The notes: generated by a model not told the origin, from the letters alone. Positions 40,027 to 48,685 are shown, counted from the stretch's first letter. The stretch is DNA of 64,000 bases from DASVFB01 sp963815965 (GCA_963815965.1 CAWFIT010000016.1:61035-125034); one strand, 5' to 3'. Numbers and translations: made by a program.

Positions 40027-41159
40027 GAGGGATCGCGACGAAGCGGCTGCTCCTGCTCGTGCTCGCGGCGCTCGCCGTCGCGTCCTCGGCGCTCGCCGCC
40101 GGACCGCCGCGCGTAGACGCCGGCTCCTACCTCGTCGTGAACGGCAAGACGGGCGAGGTGCTCGCCAAGCGCAACGCGCACGCGCGCGTGCCGATCGCGA
40201 GCATCACGAAGCTGATGACGGTGCTCGTCGCGCTCGAACACGTGAAGCTCACCGACGTCGTGTCGGTGCAGCCGTCCGCGGCGGGCGTCGGCGAGTCGTC
40301 GATCGACTTACGTGCCGGTGAGCGCCTGACCGTGCGTGATCTCGTCAAAGCCGCGTTGATCCAGAGCGCGAACGACGCCGCCTACGCACTCGCGGCGTAC
40401 GCAGGAGGCGGAGACGTCAGTGCGTTCGTGCGCGAGATGAACGACAAGGCGCAGGCGCTGCGGCTCCGCGATACGCACTTCGTCAGGCCCGACGGCCTCG
40501 ACGCGCCGGACGAACACTCGAGCGCAGCCGACGTCACGCGCCTCGCGCGCATCGCGATGCGAAACCCGGAAATCCGCGACACCGTCCGCGAGCGGAGCGA
40601 CACCATCGCCGGCGGCCGCACACTGCATACGTGGAACGACCTGCTCGGGACTTTCCGGGGGCTGATCGGCGTCAAGACCGGCCATACCGGCGCCGCGGGC
40701 TGGAGCGAGGTCGCAGCGGCGCGCAGGCCCGGGCTCACGGTCTACACGACGATTCTCGGCAGTCCGTCGCGCGAGCAGCGGAACGCCGATCTTGCGGCGC
40801 TACTCAGCTGGGGGCTTTCCCGATACCGTGTCTCGAGCGTGATCAGGCCGGGACGCACGTACGCGCTCGCGCAGGCGGGCTACGGACGCGGGCCGTTGGA
40901 GCTCGTCGCCACGTCGGGCGTCCGCCGCGCCGTCCGCGTCGATCGACCACTCGTCGCGCGCATCGCCGCGGCGGCTGCAGTTGAGCTTCCGGTGCGTGCG
41001 GGCGAACGGTTCGGCGTGATGCGCGTCTATTCAGGGAAGCGCCTCGTCGTCACGCGCCCGCTCGTCGCGGCGCGCTCGATCAAGCGTCCTGGCCTCGCTG
41101 GGCGCGTCGGCTTTTACGCCGGGCACGCGCTGAAGCACATTGGGTCGTGGTTCACATGA
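40020..41159 (+). CDS. D-alanyl-D-alanine carboxypeptidase, S11/PBP5 family (apparent CTG start)
   Basis: A 379-residue serine peptidase that trims the peptidoglycan stem peptide outside the membrane. All active-site motifs are present: ASITKLMTVLVALE (Ser-x-x-Lys), IQSANDAAYAL (Ser-x-Asn) and VKTGHTGAAGW (Lys-Thr-Gly). The Sec signal peptide (basic TKR then LLLLVLAALAVASSALA) is complete only if translation starts before 40041. No ATG, GTG or TTG exists in frame between 39903 and 40058. The CTG at 40020, overlapping the pyrF stop, gives MVRGIATKR. The next canonical start (GTG 40059) would cut into the signal peptide. The gene is certain; the start is not. Confidence 0.88.
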   Translation: MVRGIATKRLLLLVLAALAVASSALAAGPPRVDAGSYLVVNGKTGEVLAKRNAHARVPIASITKLMTVLVALEHVKLTDVVSVQPSAAGVGESSIDLRAGERLTVRDLVKAALIQSANDAAYALAAYAGGGDVSAFVREMNDKAQALRLRDTHFVRPDGLDAPDEHSSAADVTRLARIAMRNPEIRDTVRERSDTIAGGRTLHTWNDLLGTFRGLIGVKTGHTGAAGWSEVAAARRPGLTVYTTILGSPSREQRNADLAALLSWGLSRYRVSSVIRPGRTYALAQAGYGRGPLELVATSGVRRAVRVDRPLVARIAAAAAVELPVRAGERFGVMRVYSGKRLVVTRPLVAARSIKRPGLAGRVGFYAGHALKHIGSWFT

Positions 41160-42112
41160 TCGTCACCGTCACGCTGAACGCGGCGCTCGATCGGACGCTT
41201 ACGGTGCCGAACTTCCAGCGCGGCCAGCGGCATCGCGCGAGCGCGGGCCTGACACTCGCCGGCGGCAAGGGAATCAACGTCGCGCGCACGCTCAAAGCGC
41301 TCGACGTGCCAGTCGTCGCGACAGGGCTCGTCGGCGGCCGCACGGGGACGCGCATCGTCGAGGACTTGACGACTGAGGCGATCCTCAACGACTTCGTGCG
41401 CATCGGAAACGAGTCGCGCACGTCCACGATGGTCGTCGACCCAGCAGGCGGGACGTCCACCGAGGTCTACGAGTGGGGCCCGCTCGTGAGCCGGGAGGAG
41501 CTCGACATGTTGCTCGAGAAGATCACCTACCTCGCGCGGGCGGCCGACCTCGTCGTCCTCGCCGGCTCTCTGCCACGGGGCGTCGACGAGAGCTTCTACG
41601 CCGAGGTGATCCGGGAGCTTGCGCGTAGGCGCGTCCGCGTCGTGCTCGACGCCGAGGGCGAGCCGCTAAGGCTCGGTGTCGAAGCGGAGCCGTGGCTCGT
41701 GTCGCCGAACCAGCGAGAAGCCGAGGGGCTCGTCGGCCAGGAGTTTCACGACGAGGAGGACTTCCTAATGGCGCTCGACGCGATCGCAGAGCTCGGGGCG
41801 CGCAATGTGCTGATCGGGCACGGCGCCGGCGCGTTCGCCTTGTTCAGAGAAGAGCGGCGCACGCTGCGCTTCGAGGCCCGCATCCCGCCGCACGAGCCGC
41901 TGGCTCCTGTCGGCGCCGGCGATGCGATGCTCGCCGGGTACCTCGCCGCGCGCGTCGCTGAACAGCCGCTCGACGAAGCGCTCCGTTCGGCGGTCGCGAC
42001 CGGCGCCGCCGCGACGCTCGAGGTCGGCGGCGGCCGCTTCGATCAGCGCGAGGTCTCGCGGCTGGTGGCGAACGTCACGGTGCGCGCGGCGGAGGCTGTC
42101 AGCGCCAACTAA
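41156..42112 (+). CDS. PfkB-family sugar-phosphate kinase (1-phosphofructokinase/tagatose-6-P kinase type)
   Basis: A 318-residue ribokinase-fold kinase of the FruK/LacC/PfkB branch, phosphorylating fructose-1-phosphate or a related hexose phosphate. MIVTVTLNAALDRTL, LAGGKGINVARTLKAL (N-terminal glycine box) and PVGAGDAMLAGYLAARV (anion hole and catalytic Asp) are present, with VLAGSLPRGVDESFYAE between. The ATG at 41156 overlaps the carboxypeptidase stop. No PTS or fructose-utilisation gene lies nearby, so substrate choice is open. Confidence 0.85.
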   Translation: MIVTVTLNAALDRTLTVPNFQRGQRHRASAGLTLAGGKGINVARTLKALDVPVVATGLVGGRTGTRIVEDLTTEAILNDFVRIGNESRTSTMVVDPAGGTSTEVYEWGPLVSREELDMLLEKITYLARAADLVVLAGSLPRGVDESFYAEVIRELARRRVRVVLDAEGEPLRLGVEAEPWLVSPNQREAEGLVGQEFHDEEDFLMALDAIAELGARNVLIGHGAGAFALFREERRTLRFEARIPPHEPLAPVGAGDAMLAGYLAARVAEQPLDEALRSAVATGAAATLEVGGGRFDQREVSRLVANVTVRAAEAVSAN

Positions 42113-42131
42113 CGCCGTCGGGGGCCGGTGC

Positions 42132-42137
42132 TACGAT
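42132..42137 (+). promoter_or_regulatory. -10 element of leaderless guaB
   Basis: TACGAT, five bases before the ATG at 42143. No Shine-Dalgarno sequence. Confidence 0.5.
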
Positions 42138-42142
42138 CGCTC

Positions 42143-43651
42143 ATGGCCGTCGAGCTCAGTCCTCAACAGCTTGACCAGCTCCTCGCCCTCGAGGAGAAGT
42201 TCGCCAAGGAAGGCCTGACATTCGACGACGTGCTGCTCGTTCCGGCCGAGTCGCGCGTCCTCCCTAATGACGTATCGACCGCGACGCGGATCACGCGCAG
42301 CATCACGCTCGAGATCCCGCTCGTGTCAGCGGCGATGGACACCGTTACCGAGGCGCGCCTGGCGATCGCACTCGCGCGCGAAGGCGGCATCGGGATCATT
42401 CACCGCAACCTCTCGATCGAGGATCAGGTCGCCGAGGTGGACAAGGTCAAGCGCAGCGAGTCGGGAATGATCGTCGAGCCGGTGACGCTGACGCCCGACG
42501 TGCCAGTGTCGGACGCGCTGGACCTGATGCGCACGTACCACATCAGCGGCGTACCAATCATCGACGCGAACGACGTGCTCGTCGGCATCCTCACCAACCG
42601 CGACCTGCGCTTCGAGGACGACGTCACGCAGCCCGTCTCCGCGTTGATGACCGCGCGCAATCTCGTCACCGCGCCGGTCGGCACTACGCTCGCGGAGGCT
42701 GAAGAGATCCTGCACCGCAACAAGATCGAGAAGCTGCCCGTGGTCGACGGCGACGGGCGGCTCAAGGGCCTGATCACGGTCAAGGACATCCAGAAGAAGA
42801 TCCAGCATCCGAACGCGACGAAGGACGAGCAGGGTCGGCTTCGCGTCGGCGCCGCCGTCGGTGTCGGCTCCGACGCGCTCGAGCGTGCGGAGGCGTTGGC
42901 GGACGCGGATGCAGACGTCCTCGTCGTCGACACCGCTCACGGCCACTCGGCGGGCGTGCTCGAGGTCGTACGCCGGATCAAGTCGCGGCGTTCGATCGAG
43001 CTTGTTGCCGGCAACGTCGCCACGCGTGAAGCTGCGCAGGCGCTGATCGACGCGGGCGCGGACGCGGTGAAGGCAGGAGTCGGGCCGGGGAGCAGCTGCA
43101 CGACGCGCATCGTCGCGGGCGTCGGTGTGCCGCAGGTGACGGCGATCCACGATTGCGCACAGGCTGCGGCCGACCACAACGTGCCGCTGATCGCCGACGG
43201 TGGCATCACGTCGTCGGGCGACATCGCGAAAGCGATCGGTGCGGGTGCGGATGCGGTGATGCTCGGCTCGATGCTCGCCGGAACCGACGAGGCGCCCGGC
43301 GAGGTGATGCTCGTGCAGGGCGAGCGCTTCAAGGAGTACCGCGGCATGGGCTCTCTCGGCGCGATGCGCGCGCGTTCCTTCTCCAAGGACCGCTACTTCC
43401 AGGGAGACGTCGAGGACGTGGACAAGCTCGTGCCCGAGGGGATCGAGGGGCGCGTGGCCTACAAGGGGCCGCTCGCGCCGATCACGTACCAGCTTGTCGG
43501 GGGCCTGCGCCAGGCGATGGGCTACTGCGGCGCAGCGACCGTGCGCGAGATGCACGACGCGAGGTTCGTGCGCATCACCACTGCAGGACTGCGCGAGTCG
43601 CATCCGCACGACGTGACGATCACGAAGGAGGCGCCGAACTATCGGCGTTAG
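42143..43651 (+). CDS. guaB: IMP dehydrogenase
   Basis: A 502-residue enzyme oxidising IMP to XMP with NAD+, the committed step to GMP. Features in order are LTFDDVLLVPAESRVLPNDV, two CBS domains (residues ~95-215, DALDLMRTYHISGVPIIDAN), the nucleotide region VVDTAHGHSAGVLEVV, catalytic Cys in GVGPGSSCTTRIVAGVG, and the flap YRGMGSLGAMRA. The ATG at 42143 is preferred to the GTG at 42128. It is followed by a palindrome that fills the gap to guaA. Confidence 0.96.
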   Translation: MAVELSPQQLDQLLALEEKFAKEGLTFDDVLLVPAESRVLPNDVSTATRITRSITLEIPLVSAAMDTVTEARLAIALAREGGIGIIHRNLSIEDQVAEVDKVKRSESGMIVEPVTLTPDVPVSDALDLMRTYHISGVPIIDANDVLVGILTNRDLRFEDDVTQPVSALMTARNLVTAPVGTTLAEAEEILHRNKIEKLPVVDGDGRLKGLITVKDIQKKIQHPNATKDEQGRLRVGAAVGVGSDALERAEALADADADVLVVDTAHGHSAGVLEVVRRIKSRRSIELVAGNVATREAAQALIDAGADAVKAGVGPGSSCTTRIVAGVGVPQVTAIHDCAQAAADHNVPLIADGGITSSGDIAKAIGAGADAVMLGSMLAGTDEAPGEVMLVQGERFKEYRGMGSLGAMRARSFSKDRYFQGDVEDVDKLVPEGIEGRVAYKGPLAPITYQLVGGLRQAMGYCGAATVREMHDARFVRITTAGLRESHPHDVTITKEAPNYRR

Positions 43652-43815
43652 GTGCTCACGGCTGCAAGTACGGTTGTCCACCTGGCCGGCTGCAAACACT
43701 GCGCCTGCGGGCGTCCTCAGTCGCCCCGATAGCGGGGTGCTATCGGGGCTCCCTGCGTCCTTCGCAGGCTTGGTTTTCACCGGCCAGACGGGAACGTACT
43801 TACGGCCGTGAGCAC
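43652..43815. repeat. Long imperfect palindrome 2 (guaB-guaA gap)
   Basis: The element runs from the base after the guaB stop into the first codons of guaA. The outer arms GTGCTCACGGC (43652-43662) and GCCGTGAGCAC (43805-43815) are perfectly complementary, followed by AAGTACG / CGTACTT, CTGGCCGG / CCGGCCAG and GCCTGCG / CGCAGGC. The centre is CCCCGATAGC-GGGGT-GCTATCGGGG-like (43724-43747). The ~50-bp core 43711-43765 matches palindrome 1 except in the loop and one base near its right end, while the outer arms are unrelated to those of copy 1. The guaA start codon lies in the right arm. Confidence 0.8.
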
Positions 43816-45382
43816 CGACGCGCAGGTCGTTCATCTCCCTGAGGCGAAGCCCGAGGAGCGTCCCGTCCTCGTTGTCGACCTCGGCGGGCAGTACTCGCAG
43901 CTGATCGCGCGCCGCGTGCGCGAGTGCCGCGTCTACTCCGAGCTCGTTCCGCACACGGTGACGCCCGAGCAGGTGCGCGCGCGGAACCCGCACGCGCTCA
44001 TCCTCAGCGGCGGGCCGGCGTCCGTTTACGCGGACGGAGCGCCGCGCGTGGATCCAGCCATATTCGGGCTCGGCATTCCCACGCTCGGCATCTGCTACGG
44101 GATGCAGCTGCTCGCGCTCGACCTCGGCGGCCGCGTCGATCGCACGGGCATCTCCGAGTTCGGCAAGACCGAGTTGCGTGCGAACGAGTCCGAGCTCTTC
44201 CACGACCTGCCCGGCAAGCAGACCGTTTGGATGTCACACCGCGACTCCGTCGTCGCCCCTCCGACCGGCGCGCGCGTCGTCGCCGGCTCGCCGTCGACGC
44301 CGATCGCCGCCTTCGAGGAGCCCGAGTCGCGCATCTACGGCGTGCAGTTCCACCCCGAAGTCGTGCACACGCCGCACGGCATGGAGCTGCTGAAGAACTT
44401 CCTCTACAACGTCGCTGGCGCGCCACCCTGGTGGACGCCCGCGACCGTGATCGAGGAGCAGGTCGACCGGATCCGCGCACAGGTCGGCCATGACCGCGTG
44501 CTGTGCGGCCTCAGTGGCGGCGTCGACTCCGCAGTCGCGGCGCTGCTCGTCTACAAGGCGGTCGGCGACCAGCTGACGTGCGTCTTCGTCGACCACGGGC
44601 TGCTGCGCCGGAACGAAGCGGAAGAAGTCGTCGAGACGTTCGGCGGGCATTTCCACGTTCCGCTCGTGCACGTTCAAGCGCAGGAGCGGTTCCTCGCGCG
44701 CCTTGCGGGTGTCGCCGATCCCGAAGAGAAGCGGAAGATCGTCGGCGAGGAGTTCATCCGCGTCTTCGAGGAGGAGGCGAGGCGCCTCGGCGACGTTCGC
44801 TTCCTGGTGCAGGGGACGCTCTACTCCGACGTGATCGAATCGGGAGGGACGGACAACGCCGAATTGATCAAGTCGCACCACAACGTCGGCGGGCTTCCGA
44901 AGGACATGCGCATGGAGCTCGTCGAGCCGCTCCGGCTCCTGTTCAAGGACGAGGTGCGGCGTGTCGGCGAGGAACTCGGCCTGCCGGAGCGGATGGTCTG
45001 GCGCCAGCCGTTCCCTGGCCCGGGCCTCGCGATCCGGATCATCGGAGACGTTACGGCGGCGCGGCTCGCGACGCTGCGCGAGGCCGACGCGATCGTGCAG
45101 GAGGAGGTGCGGCGCGCGGGCCTCTACCGCGAGCTCTGGCAGACGTTCTGCGTCTTGCCTGCGATCCGCTCCGTCGGCGTGCAGGGCGACTCGCGCACCT
45201 ACGGCTATCCGGTCGTGCTGCGCGCGGTGACGAGCGAGGATGCGATGACCGCGGACTGGGCCCGGCTGCCCTACGACCTGATCGAGACGATCTCGTCGCG
45301 CATCGTCAACGAGGTGCCGGAGATCAACCGCGTGGTGCTCGACGTGACGTCGAAGCCGCCGGCGACGATCGAGTGGGAGTGA
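43808..45382 (+). CDS. guaA: GMP synthase (glutamine-hydrolysing)
   Basis: A 524-residue enzyme converting XMP to GMP. The GATase domain (1-200) has LVVDLGGQYSQLIARRVREC, nucleophile TLGICYGMQLLALDL and GVQFHPEVVHTPHG. The ATP-pyrophosphatase domain has the P-loop LCGLSGGVDSAVAALLVYKA. The dimerisation domain has RQPFPGPGLAIRIIGD and ends RVVLDVTSKPPATIEWE. GTG start at 43808, within the right arm of palindrome 2. No Shine-Dalgarno sequence, and no good TANNNT at six bases. Confidence 0.96.
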   Translation: MSTDAQVVHLPEAKPEERPVLVVDLGGQYSQLIARRVRECRVYSELVPHTVTPEQVRARNPHALILSGGPASVYADGAPRVDPAIFGLGIPTLGICYGMQLLALDLGGRVDRTGISEFGKTELRANESELFHDLPGKQTVWMSHRDSVVAPPTGARVVAGSPSTPIAAFEEPESRIYGVQFHPEVVHTPHGMELLKNFLYNVAGAPPWWTPATVIEEQVDRIRAQVGHDRVLCGLSGGVDSAVAALLVYKAVGDQLTCVFVDHGLLRRNEAEEVVETFGGHFHVPLVHVQAQERFLARLAGVADPEEKRKIVGEEFIRVFEEEARRLGDVRFLVQGTLYSDVIESGGTDNAELIKSHHNVGGLPKDMRMELVEPLRLLFKDEVRRVGEELGLPERMVWRQPFPGPGLAIRIIGDVTAARLATLREADAIVQEEVRRAGLYRELWQTFCVLPAIRSVGVQGDSRTYGYPVVLRAVTSEDAMTADWARLPYDLIETISSRIVNEVPEINRVVLDVTSKPPATIEWE

Positions 45383-45390
45383 TTCCGGCG

Positions 45391-45396
45391 TAACAT
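45391..45396 (+). promoter_or_regulatory. -10 element of leaderless nitroreductase gene
   Basis: TAACAT, eight bases before the GTG at 45405, in the 22-bp gap after guaA. Confidence 0.45.
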
Positions 45397-45404
45397 CGAG
45401 ACCT

Positions 45405-46016
45405 GTGGACTTCGCGGACCTCCTGAAGCAGCGGCGGATGGTCCGGCACTACGACCCCGAGCCGATCCCGCGCGAGACCCTCGAGCGGATCGTCCGTACG
45501 GTGCGTCGCGCGCCGAGCGGCGGGTTCTCCCAGGGACAGCGGCTCGTCGTCGTCACGGAGCCCGGGACGCGCGCGCGGATCGCCGAGCTCCTCGACGAGG
45601 CCGGTTGGGTCGCGCAGGGCCGCGAGCCGTGGATGTCCGTGGCCCCCGTACACATCGTCGTTTGTGCGCGCGAGCGGGACTACCACGAGCGTTACAACGA
45701 GCCGGACAAGCTCGCCGTCACAGGAGGCGTCGAGATCGAGTGGCCTGCGCCGTTCTGGTTCGTCGACGCCGGCGCCGCGATGATGCTTCTCCTGCTTGCG
45801 GCGATCGACGAAGGGCTGGCGGCCGGCGTCTACGGCGTCACGGTCCCCGAGATGCAGCCGTTCAAGGACCTGCTCGGCATCCCCGACGACGTCGCAGTCG
45901 TCGCGGGCGTGACGATCGGCAAAGGCAAGCCCGACCCGAACGCGAGCCGCGTGTCGAGCCGCATGACGCAGCGCCGGCGGTCGCTCGACGAGGTCGTCCG
46001 CTGGGAACGCTGGTAG
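45405..46016 (+). CDS. Nitroreductase-family FMN oxidoreductase
   Basis: A 203-residue flavoprotein. DLLKQRRMVRHYDPEPIP gives the FMN-phosphate arginines, and TVRRAPSGGFSQGQRLVVV, AAIDEGLAAGVYGV and VVAGVTIGKG are typical of the family. A ~40-residue insert (YHERYNEPDKLAVTGGVEIE) is like F420/FMN-dependent actinobacterial members. The electron acceptor is unknown. It ends CGC TGG TAG, across which the next gene begins. Confidence 0.85.
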   Translation: MDFADLLKQRRMVRHYDPEPIPRETLERIVRTVRRAPSGGFSQGQRLVVVTEPGTRARIAELLDEAGWVAQGREPWMSVAPVHIVVCARERDYHERYNEPDKLAVTGGVEIEWPAPFWFVDAGAAMMLLLLAAIDEGLAAGVYGVTVPEMQPFKDLLGIPDDVAVVAGVTIGKGKPDPNASRVSSRMTQRRRSLDEVVRWERW

Positions 46017-46507
46017 AGCGCCTCGCCGCCGCGCGAATCGGCGACACGTTCAACCAGTACCGCGATGACCAACTCGCGCAGCGTCTCGCGCGCTACCTCG
46101 ACGAGCGCGCCGACGCGCCGATCCTGCTCGTCGGAGAAGCGCCGGGCTACCGCGGCGCGCGCATCTCGGGTATCCCGTTCACGTCGGAGCGACTGCTGAC
46201 GGGCACCGGACCGGCCGAGGCGACCGCGACGATCGTGCATCGCGTGCTCGAGGAACTCGACATCGAGTACGAGGTGCTCCTCTGGAACGTCGTGCCGACG
46301 CATCCGGGCACCGCAAGCTCGAACCGCAGGCCGACCCGTGCGGAGATCGAGGCGGGGATGCCTTTCGCGCGCGAGCTCGCGCGCGGGCGTCGCGTCTTCG
46401 CGGTCGGTCGGATCGCGGAGGCGGCGCTCGACGCACCGTACGTCCGGCATCCGTCGAGGGGCGGTGCCGCCGCCTTCCGTGAGACTGTACGTGCGTGCCT
46501 GACCTAG
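46010..46507 (+). CDS. Uracil-DNA glycosylase superfamily protein (apparent CTG start)
   Basis: A 165-residue protein of the UDG fold. Motif A is LLVGEAPGYRGARISGIPFT, the middle is VLLWNVVPTHPGTASSNRRP, and the C-terminal motif is YVRHPSRGGAAAF (His-Pro-Ser). It probably excises deaminated or damaged bases. The N terminus consistent with the fold (VERLAAARIGDTFNQYRDDQ) has no ATG, GTG or TTG in frame. The CTG at 46010 overlaps the nitroreductase stop exactly as in the carboxypeptidase gene at 40020. The only later canonical starts would delete motif A. Confidence 0.75.
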   Translation: MVERLAAARIGDTFNQYRDDQLAQRLARYLDERADAPILLVGEAPGYRGARISGIPFTSERLLTGTGPAEATATIVHRVLEELDIEYEVLLWNVVPTHPGTASSNRRPTRAEIEAGMPFARELARGRRVFAVGRIAEAALDAPYVRHPSRGGAAAFRETVRACLT

Positions 46508-47727
46508 ACCGGGTCATCCGTCGCAACACGTTCCTGCTGGCCTCGACGCTCGCGGTCAACTCCGCGGTCGTGCAGCTCGTCGCGGCCGTGTCCTCGCTCA
46601 CGTTCGTGCTCGTCACCGGAGTAAAAGGGCTGCTGGGCCTCGGCCCTGCGATCTTCCTCACGGCTGCCGCGATCACCGGCGCCGTGGCAGGGCGCCTCAT
46701 GGACCGTTACGGGCGCAAGCCTGTCCTCGTCGTCGGCTTTCTGGTCGGCGGAACGGGTTGCGCGCTGACCGCGCTCGGCACGCACACGACGTCCACCGTC
46801 GCCGTCATCGTCGGGTTCACGCTCACGGGGTCGTCGAGTGCGGCGGCGCTGCTCGTCCGCACGGCGGCGGGCGACATGTATCCACCTCTGCGCCGCGCGC
46901 GCGGCATCTCGTATGTCCTGTTCGGGTCCGTGTTCGGCGCGATCCTTGGGCCAACGGTGTTCAGCCCGCTCTTCTCCGGGAAGGAGCTGACCGCCGACGA
47001 TCTCACCGTGCCGTGGCTGGCTGCGGCGGCGATCAGTGTCTTCACTGCGACGATCGTGTCGCTCGTCCGTCCGGACACGAAGAAGATCGCGGAACTCATC
47101 GCCCCCGCGGACGAGCCGGTCGCTCCCGTGGTGAAGGCCTCGCTCGGCGAGATCGTCCGCAGGCCGGGAGTCATTCCCGCGATGCTCACGTCGTTCGCAA
47201 GCTTCGGGGTCATGGTCTCGGTGATGAACCTCACCGGCTACGTCGTCGTCGAGAAGCACCATCACGCGCAGCACAACGTCTTTCCGATCGTGGGCGCCCA
47301 CGTGCTCGGGATGTACGCACTAGTCCTGTTCGTCGGCGCGATGGTCGACCGTGTCGGCAGGACGTCCGCCCTGGCTGCAGGCCTGGTCGTGATGGGGCTC
47401 TCTGCCCTCGCGCTCGGCTGGTTCGCGAGCGTCGGGGCGACGGCGCTACTCCTGTTCGGGCTCGGCATCGGCTGGAACATCTCGTATGTCGCGGCGGCCG
47501 CGCAGCTCGCGGACCTGACTTTGCCGTCGGAGCGCGGGCGTCTCTTCGGCTTCAACGACTTCGCCGCCGCGCTCTTCGGAGCCACGCTCGCGCTGGTCGG
47601 CGGCCTGACGCTCGAAACTCTCGGCGTCGGGGCGATGGCGGTCGGCGCCGCGATCCTCGTAACAGCGCCTGCGCCCTGGATTCTCCGCCGCCGCAAGGCC
47701 GCGACGGAAGCCCCGGTTTCAGCCTGA
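46495..47727 (+). CDS. Major facilitator superfamily transporter
   Basis: A 410-residue, 12-helix MFS protein. Motif A is GRLMDRYGRKPVLVVGFLVG. The second half repeats it in weaker form (GAMVDRVGRTSALAAGL), with WNISYVAAAAQLADLTLPSE in the last third. A His cluster, EKHHHAQHN, lies in the loop before TM8 and could sense pH or metal. The substrate is unknown. GTG start overlapping the glycosylase end by 13 bp. Confidence 0.85.
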   Translation: MPDLDRVIRRNTFLLASTLAVNSAVVQLVAAVSSLTFVLVTGVKGLLGLGPAIFLTAAAITGAVAGRLMDRYGRKPVLVVGFLVGGTGCALTALGTHTTSTVAVIVGFTLTGSSSAAALLVRTAAGDMYPPLRRARGISYVLFGSVFGAILGPTVFSPLFSGKELTADDLTVPWLAAAAISVFTATIVSLVRPDTKKIAELIAPADEPVAPVVKASLGEIVRRPGVIPAMLTSFASFGVMVSVMNLTGYVVVEKHHHAQHNVFPIVGAHVLGMYALVLFVGAMVDRVGRTSALAAGLVVMGLSALALGWFASVGATALLLFGLGIGWNISYVAAAAQLADLTLPSERGRLFGFNDFAAALFGATLALVGGLTLETLGVGAMAVGAAILVTAPAPWILRRRKAATEAPVSA

Positions 47728-47779
47728 TTTCGGCTACACTGCGCCCCCGGCGGACAGCCATGTTCGCCTTTTCTTTGCC

Positions 47780-48214
47780 ATGAAGACTTACAACGCCAAG
47801 CCGGGAGAAATCACGCGCGACTGGTACGTCGTGGACGCCGAGGGGAAGACCCTGGGCAGGCTCGCGACGACGATCGCCGACACGCTCCGCGGCAAGAACA
47901 AGCCGCAGTACACGCCCCACGTCGACACGGGCGACTTCGTGGTCGTCGTGAACGCTGAGCGGATCCACGTGACAGGCAACAAGCTCGATCAGAAGCTCTA
48001 CCACCGGCATTCCGGCTACCCCGGCGGCCTCCGGTCGCGGCCGCTGCGTGAGCAGCTCGAGCGCCGGCCGACCGAGGTGCTGCGCAAGGCGGTCAAGGGC
48101 ATGCTCCCGCGCAACCGCCTCGCGCGCACGCAGATCACGAAGTTGAAGATCTACGCCGGCCCCGACCATCCACACGAGGCGCAGGCGCCCAAGTCGCTGC
48201 CGCTGGAGGACTGA
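47780..48214 (+). CDS. rplM: Ribosomal protein L13 (uL13)
   Basis: A 144-residue large-subunit protein. MKTYNAKPGEITRDWYVVDA, GRLATTIADTLRGKNKPQYT, HSGYPGGLRSRPLREQLERR and VKGMLPRNRLARTQITKLKI are all canonical. Co-transcribed with rpsI (1-bp gap), the usual order. The ATG is preceded by a ~50-bp gap with TACACT at 47735-47740 as a possible -10; no good Shine-Dalgarno sequence. Confidence 0.96.
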   Translation: MKTYNAKPGEITRDWYVVDAEGKTLGRLATTIADTLRGKNKPQYTPHVDTGDFVVVVNAERIHVTGNKLDQKLYHRHSGYPGGLRSRPLREQLERRPTEVLRKAVKGMLPRNRLARTQITKLKIYAGPDHPHEAQAPKSLPLED

Positions 48215-48215
48215 C

Positions 48216-48617
48216 ATGGCTTCGACACAGATCGCGCAGTACCAGGGAACCGGCAAGCGGAAGACGTCGGTCGCGCGCGTGATCCTTCGCCCGGGCGACG
48301 GGGCGACGTGGTTCAACGGGCGCACGATCGAGGAGTACTTCCCGCGCGCGGTGCACAGGCAGACGGCGCTCGCGCCGTTGAAGGTGGCCGAGCTCGAGGG
48401 GCGCTACGACATACGCGTGCGCGTTCACGGCGGCGGACCGAGCGGCCAGGCCGGCGCGGTGCGGCACGGTGTCGCGCGCGCGCTCGTCGACCTCGATCCC
48501 GAGTTGCGCATTCCCTTGAAGCGCGCCGGCTTCCTGACGCGCGACGCACGCATTGTGGAGCGCAAGAAGGCCGGTCTGCACAAAGCGCGCAAAGCGCCCC
48601 AGTTCTCCAAGCGGTAG
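48216..48617 (+). CDS. rpsI: Ribosomal protein S9 (uS9)
   Basis: A 133-residue small-subunit protein. YQGTGKRKTSVARVILRPGD, FPRAVHRQTALAPL, VHGGGPSGQAGAVRHGVARA and the essential basic tail ARKAPQFSKR, which reaches the P-site tRNA, are intact. It follows rplM directly and is followed by a strong hairpin. Confidence 0.96.
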   Translation: MASTQIAQYQGTGKRKTSVARVILRPGDGATWFNGRTIEEYFPRAVHRQTALAPLKVAELEGRYDIRVRVHGGGPSGQAGAVRHGVARALVDLDPELRIPLKRAGFLTRDARIVERKKAGLHKARKAPQFSKR

Positions 48618-48638
48618 TAGGGCCGTTGAGAATCCCTT

Positions 48639-48680
48639 CCGCGAAAAATGCGACGCGTAAGCGCGCCGTATTTTTCGCGG
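48639..48680. terminator. Hairpin terminator between rpsI and glmM
   Basis: CCGCGAAAAAT (48639-48649) and ATTTTTCGCGG (48670-48680) form a perfect 11-bp stem around a 20-base GC-rich loop. A/T-rich stem bases serve as the T-run in both directions. Confidence 0.6.
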
Positions 48681-48685
48681 TTAGT

